Below, one piece after another: positions 7,748 to 15,664 of a DNA stretch of 29,817 nucleotides. The notes under the pieces were generated by a model, which saw only the letters and a program-made list of their open reading frames with translations, made no database searches and was not told the origin of the DNA. The translations under genes were made by a program, and so were the position numbers. This DNA comes from Streptosporangiaceae bacterium. GTDB taxonomy: Bacteria; Actinomycetota; Actinomycetes; Streptosporangiales; Streptosporangiaceae. The stretch is from contig JASHQP010000557.1 in assembly GCA_030039095.1 (NCBI GenBank), positions 1 through 29,817 of the forward strand. Reading direction: 5' to 3'. The stretch's first letter is position 1, and each line of letters opens with the position of its first letter.

Positions 7748-10444
7748 TCAGCCAGCGGCGGCGGCCCGCGCGAAGTGCCGTTCGAGGAGCTCGCCGAACT
7801 CGCTGGCCGGCAGGGGATGCGAGAAGTAATACCCCTGCGCGACGTGGCAGCCGAGCATCCGCAGGCCCGCCACCTGGTCGGAGGTTTCGACGCCCTCGGC
7901 CACGGCGGCGATGCCGATGGCGTTGGCGAGCTCGATGACGGCGTGGACGATCGCCGAGTCGACGCGGTCCTCGGCGACGCCCTTGACGAAGGCGCGGTCG
8001 ACCTTTACCTCCTGCACCGGAAACTGCTTGAGGTAGGCGAGCGAGGAGTGCCCGGTACCGAAGTCGTCGATGGCCAGGCGCACACCCAGGCGGTTGAGCT
8101 TCTTCATGATGTCGCGTGCGCCGGAGAGATCCTCCATGACGGTTGACTCGGTGATCTCGAACGTCAGCGACGCAGACGGCAGCCCGCATGCGTCGAGGGC
8201 CGCAGCCACCTGGGAGAGCAGCCCGCTCTCCTGGAACTGCCGTGGCGAGAGGTTGACGCTGAGCGGGAAGTCCACGCCGAGCCGGTCCCTGATCGTGCGC
8301 ACCTGGCGGCAGGCCTGCTCCAGCACGTACCGGCCGACCGGCAGGATCAGCCCCGTCTCCTCGGCCATCGGGATGAAGCGCATGGGGGCGATCAGGCCGT
8401 TGACCGGGTGACGCCACCGCACCAGCGCCTCCGCGCCCACGATCTGCTTCCCGTCCAGCGAATAGAACGGCTGGTAATGCACCTCGAGCTCGCCCCGCTC
8501 CAGGCCCCTGCGCAGATCGGCCTCGATCTGGATCCGCTCGGCGGACCGGGTTCCCATCGAGTGCTTGTCGAACACCCGGTACACGCCGCCCCCGCCCTTG
8601 GCCTTGGCCTCGTACATGGCCACGTCGGCGTCGCGCAGCAGGTCGTCCGTTGACTTGCCGGGCTCGGTCATCGCGATCCCGACGGATACGGTGGCGACCA
8701 TCTCGTAACCCCCCGACAGCACCAGGGGCTGCTGCACCGCCGTGCAGATGCGCCGGGCGGCGATGACCGCCTCGTCCTGCCCGGCCACGTCCTCCAGCAG
8801 CACCACGAACTCGTCGCCGCCGAAGCGCGCGATCAGGTCGTTGCCGCGCACCACGCCCTTCATCCGGTTCCCGATCGCGACCAGGAACTCGTCGCCGGTC
8901 ACGTGGCCGAGGCTGTCGTTGATGCTCTTGAACCGGTCGACGTCGACGAAGATCAGCGCGTGGGTCTTGCGGTCCAGATCCGACCGGCGCAGTGCCTGGT
9001 CGAGACGCTCGACCAGCAGCCTGCGATTTGCCAGGCCGGTGAGGCCGTCGTAGAAGGCGTGATGATGGAGTTCGTCCTCGAAGGCCTTCCGCTCGGTGAT
9101 ATCGCGGAAGGTGATCACGGCGCCCGAGGGCTCACCGTCGCCGATGACAGCCGATGCCGTGTAGGCGACCGGGATGGTCGCGCCGTCCTTTCCGCGGAAC
9201 CGGGCGTCGTCCTCGCGGATCGTGCGGCGCGTGCGCATGGCCTCGCAGGCCGGAACGAGCAGGAAGTCTGGCGCGGTGACGGCAGGCTCCGCGGGCTGGT
9301 CGCCGGTGATATCGAGCGGCGGCAGGCCGATCAGGTCTGCCGCCGCCGGGTTGACGAACGTGAACTTGCCGCCGGAGTCTATCGCGCAGACGCCTTCGCC
9401 GATGTTGAGTGTGATCGAGGACAGCCGCTCGCGCTCGACGTGGACCTGCTGGTACAGCTCGGCGTTGCTGAGGGCCGCGCTGCCGACGGCGGCGAGCGCG
9501 CGCAGCAGCCCGACGTCGGCGTCGTCGAACGGCTCGTCGCGCCGCCGGCCGGCCGCCACCAGCCACTGCTGCTGGCCCGCGATCGTGATCTCCGCCGACA
9601 GCTCACCGGGAGCCGGGCCGGCGAGCGTCAGGACCGCCTGCGGGCTGCGCAGCAGCCGCCGGACCGACTCCAGGATCGTGTCGAGAACCGGCTGCTGCCG
9701 CAGCTGGCGGTTGGCCTCCAGCGTGACCTCGTAGAGTCCCTCGGTCCTGGCGCGGTCGTACAGCGCCGCGTACCTGGCACCGATGAGCCAGCGCCCCAGG
9801 ATCAGCACCGGAATGGCCAGCGCAATCACCCACCGGCGGGACTGTATGGCGAGTGCGAGCACGATGCCGGTTAATGCACCGCCGCCGGCCAGCGCCAGCT
9901 GGATCTGCAGGTCGCTGGTGAATTCCTGCCACGTCATCCCGATCGAGGCCATCACGCCGCTGACCAGGGCCTCGTTGACGATCAGGAATACCGCCACTCC
10001 CGCCACCACGGCAGCCACATGGGCGATGCCGATCGAGCCCTCCGGCACGGCAAGGCGCCGGCTCGCGGCGAGGCCCAGCCCCGCCGACACCAGAATCTGC
10101 CCCACGTTGAAGGCCGACTTCACGAGCGGACGGCGGCGGACGGCCTGGGCCAAGATCGTCGCTGCCGCGAGCGTGCCCAGGGTGAGAGCCGGCGGCACGA
10201 GCAGGGCAAGGATGACGAAGAAGCACTCATCCACGTGCGCGGCCTCGGATTCTCCGCCGCGGAATACGATCACCGGCCACAGCCAGCTCCCGAGCAGCAG
10301 CGCGCCGAGGACGGCAGCGTCGAGCCACTGGGTCTGGCTGACCGGCGCGCTGGCCGACTGGCGTATGCCCGCGACGATCAGCGTGGCGGCGCCGCCAGCG
10401 ATGGAGGCAGCCACGATCGCCTGGGCTGGGCGGGGAAGTTTCAT
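7748..10444 (-). CDS. Membrane PAS-GGDEF-EAL bifunctional c-di-GMP protein
   Basis: An 898-residue protein that may both make and break cyclic di-GMP. Hydrophobic N-terminal segments (about 8-25, 40-60, 75-100, 113-128, 140-165, 183-200, 205-222) form a membrane sensor. A GAF-like region (about 250-330) and a PAS domain (about 340-455, ending ITFRDITERKAFE) follow. The cyclase domain has DGLTGLANRR and an intact GGDEF (542-546). An RxxD inhibitory site, Arg533-Asp536, sits five residues before it, so product feedback is expected. The phosphodiesterase domain keeps EAL (672-674), NLSPRQF, FEITES, DDFGTG (793-798), KVDRAFV and AEGVET. Both active sites therefore look usable. The subtilase gene ends only 24 bp upstream on the same strand, suggesting co-transcription. 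No convincing ribosome site precedes the ATG. Confidence 0.93.
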   Translation of the reverse strand: MKLPRPAQAIVAASIAGGAATLIVAGIRQSASAPVSQTQWLDAAVLGALLLGSWLWPVIVFRGGESEAAHVDECFFVILALLVPPALTLGTLAAATILAQAVRRRPLVKSAFNVGQILVSAGLGLAASRRLAVPEGSIGIAHVAAVVAGVAVFLIVNEALVSGVMASIGMTWQEFTSDLQIQLALAGGGALTGIVLALAIQSRRWVIALAIPVLILGRWLIGARYAALYDRARTEGLYEVTLEANRQLRQQPVLDTILESVRRLLRSPQAVLTLAGPAPGELSAEITIAGQQQWLVAAGRRRDEPFDDADVGLLRALAAVGSAALSNAELYQQVHVERERLSSITLNIGEGVCAIDSGGKFTFVNPAAADLIGLPPLDITGDQPAEPAVTAPDFLLVPACEAMRTRRTIREDDARFRGKDGATIPVAYTASAVIGDGEPSGAVITFRDITERKAFEDELHHHAFYDGLTGLANRRLLVERLDQALRRSDLDRKTHALIFVDVDRFKSINDSLGHVTGDEFLVAIGNRMKGVVRGNDLIARFGGDEFVVLLEDVAGQDEAVIAARRICTAVQQPLVLSGGYEMVATVSVGIAMTEPGKSTDDLLRDADVAMYEAKAKGGGGVYRVFDKHSMGTRSAERIQIEADLRRGLERGELEVHYQPFYSLDGKQIVGAEALVRWRHPVNGLIAPMRFIPMAEETGLILPVGRYVLEQACRQVRTIRDRLGVDFPLSVNLSPRQFQESGLLSQVAAALDACGLPSASLTFEITESTVMEDLSGARDIMKKLNRLGVRLAIDDFGTGHSSLAYLKQFPVQEVKVDRAFVKGVAEDRVDSAIVHAVIELANAIGIAAVAEGVETSDQVAGLRMLGCHVAQGYYFSHPLPASEFGELLERHFARAAAAG

Positions 10445-10468
10445 GGCCGTGTTACGTCGCGACCGCCC

Positions 10469-12169
10469 CTAATTCCACTGCGATGCGTTCCAGGCCGCGC
10501 CCGACCAGCCGCCGTTGTTCCAGGCCTTGCTGGTCCAGGCGGCGCCGTTCCACGCCGAGCCCTGCCACGCAGCGCCGTTCCACGCCGAGCCCTGCCATGT
10601 CTGGGAGTTCCAGGCCGCGCCCGACCAGCCGCCGTTGTTCCAGGCCTTGCTGGTCCAGGCAAAGCCGTTCCAGGCCGAGCCGTTCCAGGCCGAGCCGTTC
10701 CATTCCTGGCCGCCGCCGGAACCCTGCGGCAACGAGATGCCGGCCCACAGGCTGGCGTTCCAGCTGTCGGCCGAATTGCCCGTGAGCGAGAGCGAGACCG
10801 TCGAGCCGAGCAGGGTCAGGGCGCTGCCCACGACGGACTGGCCGAGGTTCATCGGGGCCGCGGTGGCCGCTGCTTGCGCGTTCAAGGCCCCATGCCCATC
10901 GACGAACGGATTGCCGACCGGGCCGGCGCTGGTCGTGCCGAGCAGCCGGGCCTTGAGCTGATCCGGGGTCAGCGAAGGGTCGTCGGCCAGGATCAGAGCC
11001 GCGGCGCCGCTGGTGATGGCGGCACTGAACGATGTGCCAGAGCCCACGAAGTTGCCCGAGCCGACGCGGGCCGAGGGGTAGTCGTCGTCCACCGTCGAAC
11101 CGGGCGCGGCCAGGCTGACGACCGAGCGGCCGGAGGTAACCAGGTCGGGCTTGACCCAGCCGTCCGGCGACGTGGGCCCGACGCTGCTGAAGTTGGTCAT
11201 CTCATCGTCGGCGACCGCCGGCTGGGCCATGTCATCGAGCGCACCCACGGTAATCACCAGCGGATCGTCGCCGGGGGACAGGATGGTCCCGTTCGACGGC
11301 CCGGCGTTGCCGGCCGAGGCGACCACCGCGATGCCGGAGTTCCACGCCGCCTCCACCGCCTGGTCGAGCGGGTTGACCACGGTGGATTCGAACGGCTGGA
11401 ACCCCAGGGACATGTTGAGAACCCTGATGTTGTAGGCGAACTGGTTGTCGACCGCCCACTGCACGCCCGTGATCACCGTGGCCAGGTCGGTCACGCCGGT
11501 CGCCCCGGCCACCTTGACCGACACCAGGTCGGCGCCCGGCGCCTCGCCCTCGTACTGGCCGCCCGAGGAGGCGCCGTTGCCCGCGATCAGGCCCGCCACG
11601 AACGTGCCATGGCCGTAGCTGTCCTGGAACGGGTTGTTCCCGCCGCTCAGGTCGACCCCGCCGATCAGGCGCCCGGCGAAATCGGGCAGGTCGTCTATGC
11701 CGGTGTCGAGCACGGCCACGGTGACGCCCTGGCCGGTGTCGCCGCTGGCGAACAGCTGCGTGGCACCGGTCTGCTGCAAGAACTCATCGGACGGCGTGTG
11801 CGGCCCCGTCGACTCCACGGTCGACTGCACGCTGACCGAGACGTCGGGGGTCACGGTGATGCCCGGCAGCGCCGCGAGCAGGGGTTCGAGCACGGCAGGG
11901 ATCGACGCCTCGACCCCGTTGATGATGTGAAACTTCGTCAGGACGGTGCCGAGCACATCCGTCACCGCGGTGACCGGGCTCAGCAGCCCGGTCGCGGTGA
12001 CGATGACGTTCTCGGTGCTGCTCGCCGACGCCGCCGGCGCGGCGACGATCGTGCTGCCGACCAGGGCGGAAGTGATCAGGCCGGCCAGGCCGGCTACCAG
12101 CCCCTTCCTCCTCCAGATGAACGGTGGCCTGTAAAGGATTCGCCCGGGCGACCCGCCAGTCAGCCTCAT
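10469..12169 (-). CDS. Secreted subtilisin-like protease with tryptophan-repeat tail
   Basis: A 566-residue S8 peptidase. ATG 12169 is chosen because GGGGAGGG lies just upstream; ATG 12205 would add 12 residues. A signal peptide is clear: RRK, then a hydrophobic run, then an AAPAASAS-type cleavage region ending near residue 50. A propeptide-like region (about 51-125) precedes the catalytic domain. The triad is complete: Asp155 (DTGID), His187 (HGTFVAG) and Ser380 (GTSFSAA), with oxyanion Asn288 (ASAGN). After the catalytic domain (to about 440) and a linker, the last 80 residues are sixteen pentapeptides of the type GxAWN, each with Trp at position four. The tail may bind cell wall or polysaccharide, or anchor the enzyme; this is inference. 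No LPxTG or membrane anchor is present. It is upstream of the c-di-GMP gene. Confidence 0.93.
   Translation of the reverse strand: MRLTGGSPGRILYRPPFIWRRKGLVAGLAGLITSALVGSTIVAAPAASASSTENVIVTATGLLSPVTAVTDVLGTVLTKFHIINGVEASIPAVLEPLLAALPGITVTPDVSVSVQSTVESTGPHTPSDEFLQQTGATQLFASGDTGQGVTVAVLDTGIDDLPDFAGRLIGGVDLSGGNNPFQDSYGHGTFVAGLIAGNGASSGGQYEGEAPGADLVSVKVAGATGVTDLATVITGVQWAVDNQFAYNIRVLNMSLGFQPFESTVVNPLDQAVEAAWNSGIAVVASAGNAGPSNGTILSPGDDPLVITVGALDDMAQPAVADDEMTNFSSVGPTSPDGWVKPDLVTSGRSVVSLAAPGSTVDDDYPSARVGSGNFVGSGTSFSAAITSGAAALILADDPSLTPDQLKARLLGTTSAGPVGNPFVDGHGALNAQAAATAAPMNLGQSVVGSALTLLGSTVSLSLTGNSADSWNASLWAGISLPQGSGGGQEWNGSAWNGSAWNGFAWTSKAWNNGGWSGAAWNSQTWQGSAWNGAAWQGSAWNGAAWTSKAWNNGGWSGAAWNASQWN
10472..10711 (-). 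repeat. Sixteen tandem 15-bp units encoding tryptophan pentapeptides
   Basis: The coding tail of the subtilase is a 15-bp tandem array. Larger copies show recent duplication: 10487-10540 is identical to 10607-10660 (54 bp, 120 bp apart), and 10541-10570 and 10571-10600 are near-identical 30-mers. Every unit keeps TGG at codon four. Confidence 0.92.
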
Positions 12170-12556
12170 CGCCGACCCTCCCCTGCATCTGCTTTTTAAA
12201 CGCAACCACCGTACGCCGCGAGGGACATCTTTAAGCCTGAAATTTCATGCAAGGACCAGGGACTTTCAGGAATAAAAAGTGCTATCGGTCTAATGACCTA
12301 CCAAAAGCACTCGACACCTCTGTCGAAGCCAATGACCCGGTTTTGGACTGCTCGTCCAATACGTGGCCTGCGGCGATAGCGCAGCCCGGGGCCCCGGTGC
12401 CTGGTGACTGGACAGTTCCGTCATGGGTGACAGGGCGACCCGGGGTCTCTCGGGCTCGAGCGGCCGATTTCGAGGCCATTGCCGGCCGGCTCTTCCTGTA
12501 TACCAGCTATTTGGGTCATTAACGGCGCTGACTGCAATAGGCCTTTGCGGGAGCAA
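12170..12556. other. Gene-free AT-richer gap upstream of subtilase
   Basis: This 387-bp gap holds no supportable gene. Its first 180 bases are clearly AT-richer than the surroundings and probably carry the subtilase promoter and leader (minus strand). Dyads: CCTGAAA (12236-12242) with TTTCAGG (12264-12270), the self-complementary TGAAATTTCA (12238-12247), and a tight hairpin at 12311-12326 with TCGACA and TGTCGA around CCTC. No T-run terminator is seen past the endonuclease III stop at 12557. Confidence 0.45.
12311..12326. promoter_or_regulatory. Small perfect hairpin in the subtilase leader region
   Basis: Six-base arms TCGACA and TGTCGA flank a CCTC loop. It lies 142 bp upstream of the subtilase start. 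It could be an operator half-site pair or a leader hairpin. Confidence 0.25.
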
Positions 12557-13231
12557 TTAGGGCAGCGGGATCGCGGAGCCGAAGGCGCACAGATCCCGCA
12601 GCACGCACCCGTCGCAGCGTGGCCGCCGCGCCCGGCAGACTGTCCGGCCATGAGTGACCAGTGCGACGTGCAGGTCGTACCGGATCGGCGCCGGCACGAT
12701 CTCTGCGAGCAGCCGGTGCGCCGTGTCGGCGGTTGTCGTCGCCGGGATCCACCCGAGCCTGATCGCGATCCGGTGCACGTGCGTATCCACGGGAAACGCG
12801 GCCCGTCCCAGGGAGAAAACGAGCACGCACGCCGCGGTCTTCGGGCCAACCCCGGGCAGCGACTCCAGATAGGCCGCTGCGGCCGCGTCCTCGAGCCCGG
12901 CCAGCCGATCGAGGCTGACGCGGCCCTCGCGCTCCTCGATGGCCGCCAGGATCTGCTTGATGCGCCGGGCCTTCTGGTCGGCGATGCCACCGATGCGAAT
13001 CGCGTCGGCCAGATCCTCGGTGGGGGCGTCCGCAACCTGCTCCCAGCCCGGGAAGACCGCCTTGAGCCGCGCGAAGGCGCGCCCGGAGTTGATGTCGGAG
13101 GTGTGCTGCGAGAGCACGGTCGCGACGACCTCGTCGAGTGCCGGAAGCGCCGGCTTGGGAACGAACCTGCCCTGCTGGGCACGCAGCCGGCGGCGTACCT
13201 CGGTGGCGTCGGCCGGGCCGGGCGTTGTCAC
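12557..13231 (-). CDS. nth: Endonuclease III-type DNA glycosylase/AP lyase
   Basis: A base-excision repair enzyme that removes oxidised pyrimidines and nicks abasic sites. In the 224-residue reading from GTG 13231 the helix-hairpin-helix LPGVGPKTA carries the catalytic Lys131, followed by PVDTHVHR with the catalytic Asp149. The C-terminal [4Fe-4S] loop has Cys199, Cys206, Cys209 and Cys215 in the exact C-x6-C-x2-C-x5-C spacing of the family. AAGGAG six bases upstream decides the GTG start over ATG 13255 and a still longer reading from 13285. In many actinomycetes nth sits near a CRP regulator gene; that gene is not here. It is divergent from the proB-like gene, with a 313-bp gap holding a strong inverted repeat. 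Confidence 0.9.
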   Translation of the reverse strand: MTTPGPADATEVRRRLRAQQGRFVPKPALPALDEVVATVLSQHTSDINSGRAFARLKAVFPGWEQVADAPTEDLADAIRIGGIADQKARRIKQILAAIEEREGRVSLDRLAGLEDAAAAAYLESLPGVGPKTAACVLVFSLGRAAFPVDTHVHRIAIRLGWIPATTTADTAHRLLAEIVPAPIRYDLHVALVTHGRTVCRARRPRCDGCVLRDLCAFGSAIPLP

Positions 13232-13544
13232 GGGCGCTCCTTCATCGTGGTGCATGGCGCGCGGATGACGCACCTCATGCACCACGATCCCGAACTAAAC
13301 CACACAGCTTCCCGGCGAGATGACCGGAACATCTCACCCAGGGCGCGCGCGGCCTCCAGCAGCTCTCCGCAAGGCCTTCTGTGCGGATCTGGTGCGGTTA
13401 TAGCAGTATCAGATCCGCACGGTGGTCACGGCCGGACGCTGGCCTCCGCCGTTAGAGTGGGAGCCTGCGGTCTCTGCCTGCGACAACGCGAGTCTCTCCG
13501 GAGCGATGGGTGTCAGCCGTGCGTCCTGCTGAGATTGAGTTCTC
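13232..13544. other. Divergent gap between nth and proB-like gene
   Basis: No gene is supportable here. The gap must hold promoters for both flanking genes. The main structure is the inverted repeat at 13381-13420. The last 120 bases (plus strand) are a leader of moderate GC without a clear ribosome site before GTG 13545. Confidence 0.45.
13381..13420. promoter_or_regulatory. Perfect 11-bp inverted repeat, 18-base spacer
   Basis: GTGCGGATCTG (13381-13391) and CAGATCCGCAC (13410-13420) are exact reverse complements. The spacer is AT-rich and begins with a second GTGCGG. It lies 125-164 bp upstream of the proB-like start. It could be an operator for a dimeric regulator or a transcribed stem-loop. 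Confidence 0.6.
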
Positions 13545-15110
13545 GTGACCAGACAGGTCATCAAGCTCGGGTCCAGCTCCATCGCCAGCCGCGAGGGGCT
13601 GGCCCTCGACGTCATCGCGGGCCTGGTCAGCCAGATCGCGGTGGCGCAGCGGGCCGGTCACGAGATCATCCTGGTCACCTCCGGCGCCGCCTCGCTCGGG
13701 CGGCGGCTGCTTGCCTTCGAGGGACCGACCGCCGGGGCGGCTCCGGCGCTGCAGTCGCTGGTCGGTGCCGTGCGTTCGTCGCTGACCGAGGCTTCATCGG
13801 GCCGGGGCGGCCGGGGCGGCCGTGCCTCGGCTCCCTCGGCTCCCTCGGCTCCCTCCGCTGGCTACGGCCGGCTCGTCGCCTCGCTGCGCGAGATCCTGCA
13901 GCAGTACGAGACCCCCGAGGCCGGGCCACTGGCCGTGGCCACAGCCATGCCCGCCGCGGTCGGCCAGCCCGCGCTGATGGCGCTGTACCGGCAGCTCGCC
14001 GCCGCGGTGGGAGTCGAGGTCTGCCAGATCCTGGTCTCCCGCAGCGACCTCGCCTCGGCCCGGGCCATGGCCGATCTCGGCCACCTGCTGCGGGAGGCGG
14101 CCGGGCGGGGACTGCTGCCGATCGTGAACGGCAACGACGCGGCCGACCCGCTGTCCGCGCTCGACAACGACCAGGTGGCCGTCGCCGTCGCCGTGGCGGC
14201 CGGGGCCTCGCGGCTGCTGTTCCTCACCGACGTCCGCGCCGCCTACCGTGACTCCTCGCTCAGCGAGCGGATCGTCCGGCTCACACCCGACGAGGCGCGA
14301 GCCGTACGGGTGACCAGCGGCGGTTCCGGCCGGGGCGGCATGGGCTCGAAACTCGGCGCGGCCGCGAGGGCCTCCTGCTGCGGTGTGGAGTGCGTCATCG
14401 GCTCGGCCACCGAGCCCGACGTCGTCGCCCGGAGCCTCAATCCGCGGGCCCGTGTCGGCACCGTCATCCGCGGCACCGGTGACCAGCTCGAGCCTGCCCG
14501 GCGGTGGATCGGCGGCATGGCATACTCCGAGGGCTCGGTCCACGTGAACCGCGATGCCGAGGCCAGCCTGCGCGCCGGCAGCACGCTGTTCCTGTCCGGC
14601 GTGAAGCGGATCGACGGTGAGTTCCCGGCTGGCTCGGTGGTCGAGCTCGTCGACGTCCGTCATCCCGAACGCCTGATCGGCCGCGGCTCCGTGGCTCTGC
14701 CCGCCAGCATGCTGCGCCTGCTGCGGGCGCTGTCGCCGCACCAGGTCGCGTGCGCGATCTCGATACTGCTGCGCCTGAGGTACGCCAGCGCGGCCGCCAC
14801 GGGAGAGCGGGCCGGGGCGGCCGGTGCGCTCCTCGACCCGGACATCTACAAGGACTGCCGGGAACTGGCCGGCGGCACCTCACGTGCGAGCCAGGAGGCG
14901 TTCGCTCAGCTTGCGGCGTTCTCCGCGGACCGGGTCAGCGACCTCGCCGACTCGCTGCTGCTGGCCCAGCCGGGCCTGTGCACGGCGTTCCTGCTCGACC
15001 GGGGGTTCCTGGACGGGCAGGTGCCGATGGGGCACACGGCCCGCCGGGCGGTCCGCAACGTGCATGCGGTGCACCGCGAGTCGCTGGTCGTCTACCCTGG
15101 CTCGCCCTGA
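13545..15110 (+). CDS. Divergent glutamate 5-kinase-like protein with PUA domain and extra C-terminal domain
   Basis: Resembles ProB, which phosphorylates glutamate in the first step of proline synthesis. The amino-acid-kinase fold shows KLGSSSIA (7-14), TSGAASLG (45-52), NGNDAAD (195-201, where ProB usually has NENDTV), DNDQVAVAVA (207-216), LTDVRAAY (227-234) and GRGGMGSKLGAA (262-273). A PUA-like domain covers about 318-395. Two features are odd. A low-complexity insert at 84-106 (Gly/Arg, then Ala-Pro-Ser repeats) falls in the kinase domain. Residues 396-521 form an extra helical region I do not recognise, making it about 150 residues longer than usual. The GTG 13545 start lacks a strong ribosome site. 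A proA-like gene lies nearby but on the facing strand, not in the usual proBA order. Confidence 0.8.
   Translation: MTRQVIKLGSSSIASREGLALDVIAGLVSQIAVAQRAGHEIILVTSGAASLGRRLLAFEGPTAGAAPALQSLVGAVRSSLTEASSGRGGRGGRASAPSAPSAPSAGYGRLVASLREILQQYETPEAGPLAVATAMPAAVGQPALMALYRQLAAAVGVEVCQILVSRSDLASARAMADLGHLLREAAGRGLLPIVNGNDAADPLSALDNDQVAVAVAVAAGASRLLFLTDVRAAYRDSSLSERIVRLTPDEARAVRVTSGGSGRGGMGSKLGAAARASCCGVECVIGSATEPDVVARSLNPRARVGTVIRGTGDQLEPARRWIGGMAYSEGSVHVNRDAEASLRAGSTLFLSGVKRIDGEFPAGSVVELVDVRHPERLIGRGSVALPASMLRLLRALSPHQVACAISILLRLRYASAAATGERAGAAGALLDPDIYKDCRELAGGTSRASQEAFAQLAAFSADRVSDLADSLLLAQPGLCTAFLLDRGFLDGQVPMGHTARRAVRNVHAVHRESLVVYPGSP
13827..13853 (+). repeat. Three tandem 9-bp units in the proB-like gene
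   Basis: TCGGCTCCC is repeated three times without interruption and encodes Ala-Pro-Ser repeats. Two GGGGCGGCC-like units precede it. The stretch encodes a disordered insert in the kinase domain and looks like replication slippage. Confidence 0.85.
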
Positions 15111-15152
15111 AAACGTTTGGGACACCGTGCGCGGCCCGGCTACAGTTGCGCC

Positions 15153-15641
15153 GTGCCCGAGCTGCAGCCCCTGCGTGCCGACCACGGCCCGGCGCTCCTG
15201 GCGTTCGAGCTCGCGAACCGCGCCTACTTCGCCGAGTCGATCTCCGACCGCGGTGATGAGTTCTTCGAGCGGTTCACCGACGCGCTCAACGACCAGCTCG
15301 TCGAGCAGGAGGCCGGCGTCTGCGCCTTCTATGTGCTCATCGGTGATGACGGCTCGGCGCTCGGCCGCTTCAACCTGTATGACATCCGCGACGGCACGGC
15401 CAACCTCGGCTACCGGGTGGCCCAGCGCGTCGCCGGGCGTGGCGTGGCAACCGCAAACGTGCTGGAGCTGTGCCGGCTGGCGGCGCGCGAGCACGGGCTG
15501 CGCACGCTCGGGGCGGAAACCTCTCACGAGAACGTCGCGTCCCGGAGGGTGCTCCAGAAGGCCGGGTTCGTGCCGGTGGGCCCGGCAACTCCCGGTGGCC
15601 AGCCGGGAACCCGGTATGAGCGCGACGTGGCCGGGGGCTGA
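15153..15641 (+). CDS. GNAT-family N-acetyltransferase, RimJ/RimL-like
   Basis: A 162-residue acetyl-CoA-dependent acyltransferase. The acetyl-CoA pyrophosphate loop appears as QRVAGRGVAT (about 91-100), followed by the helix ANVLELCRLAAREHGL and the late motif ETSHENVASRRVLQKAGF (about 138-155), which is typical of RimJ/RimL and alanine-tail acetyltransferases. The start is taken at GTG 15153, because the family begins with a short strand (PELQPLRADHGPALLAF); the longer reading from 15117 adds 12 residues with no support. It follows the proB-like gene by 42 bp on the same strand, so it may share its transcript. Its substrate (a protein N-terminus or small amine) cannot be told. It converges with the proA-like gene 23 bp away. 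Confidence 0.85.
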   Translation: MPELQPLRADHGPALLAFELANRAYFAESISDRGDEFFERFTDALNDQLVEQEAGVCAFYVLIGDDGSALGRFNLYDIRDGTANLGYRVAQRVAGRGVATANVLELCRLAAREHGLRTLGAETSHENVASRRVLQKAGFVPVGPATPGGQPGTRYERDVAGG

Positions 15642-15664
15642 CTCAGGTCAGGGGCCGGGCCGGC

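Noticed and set aside
10472..10711. CRISPR array
   Set aside because: The repeats are contiguous 15-bp coding units with no spacers, in frame with the protease.
10019..12199. 726-codon plus-strand open frame opposite the subtilase
   Set aside because: Antisense shadow: low-complexity Arg/Gly/Ala product with no domain, and the minus strand has a complete protease with signal peptide.
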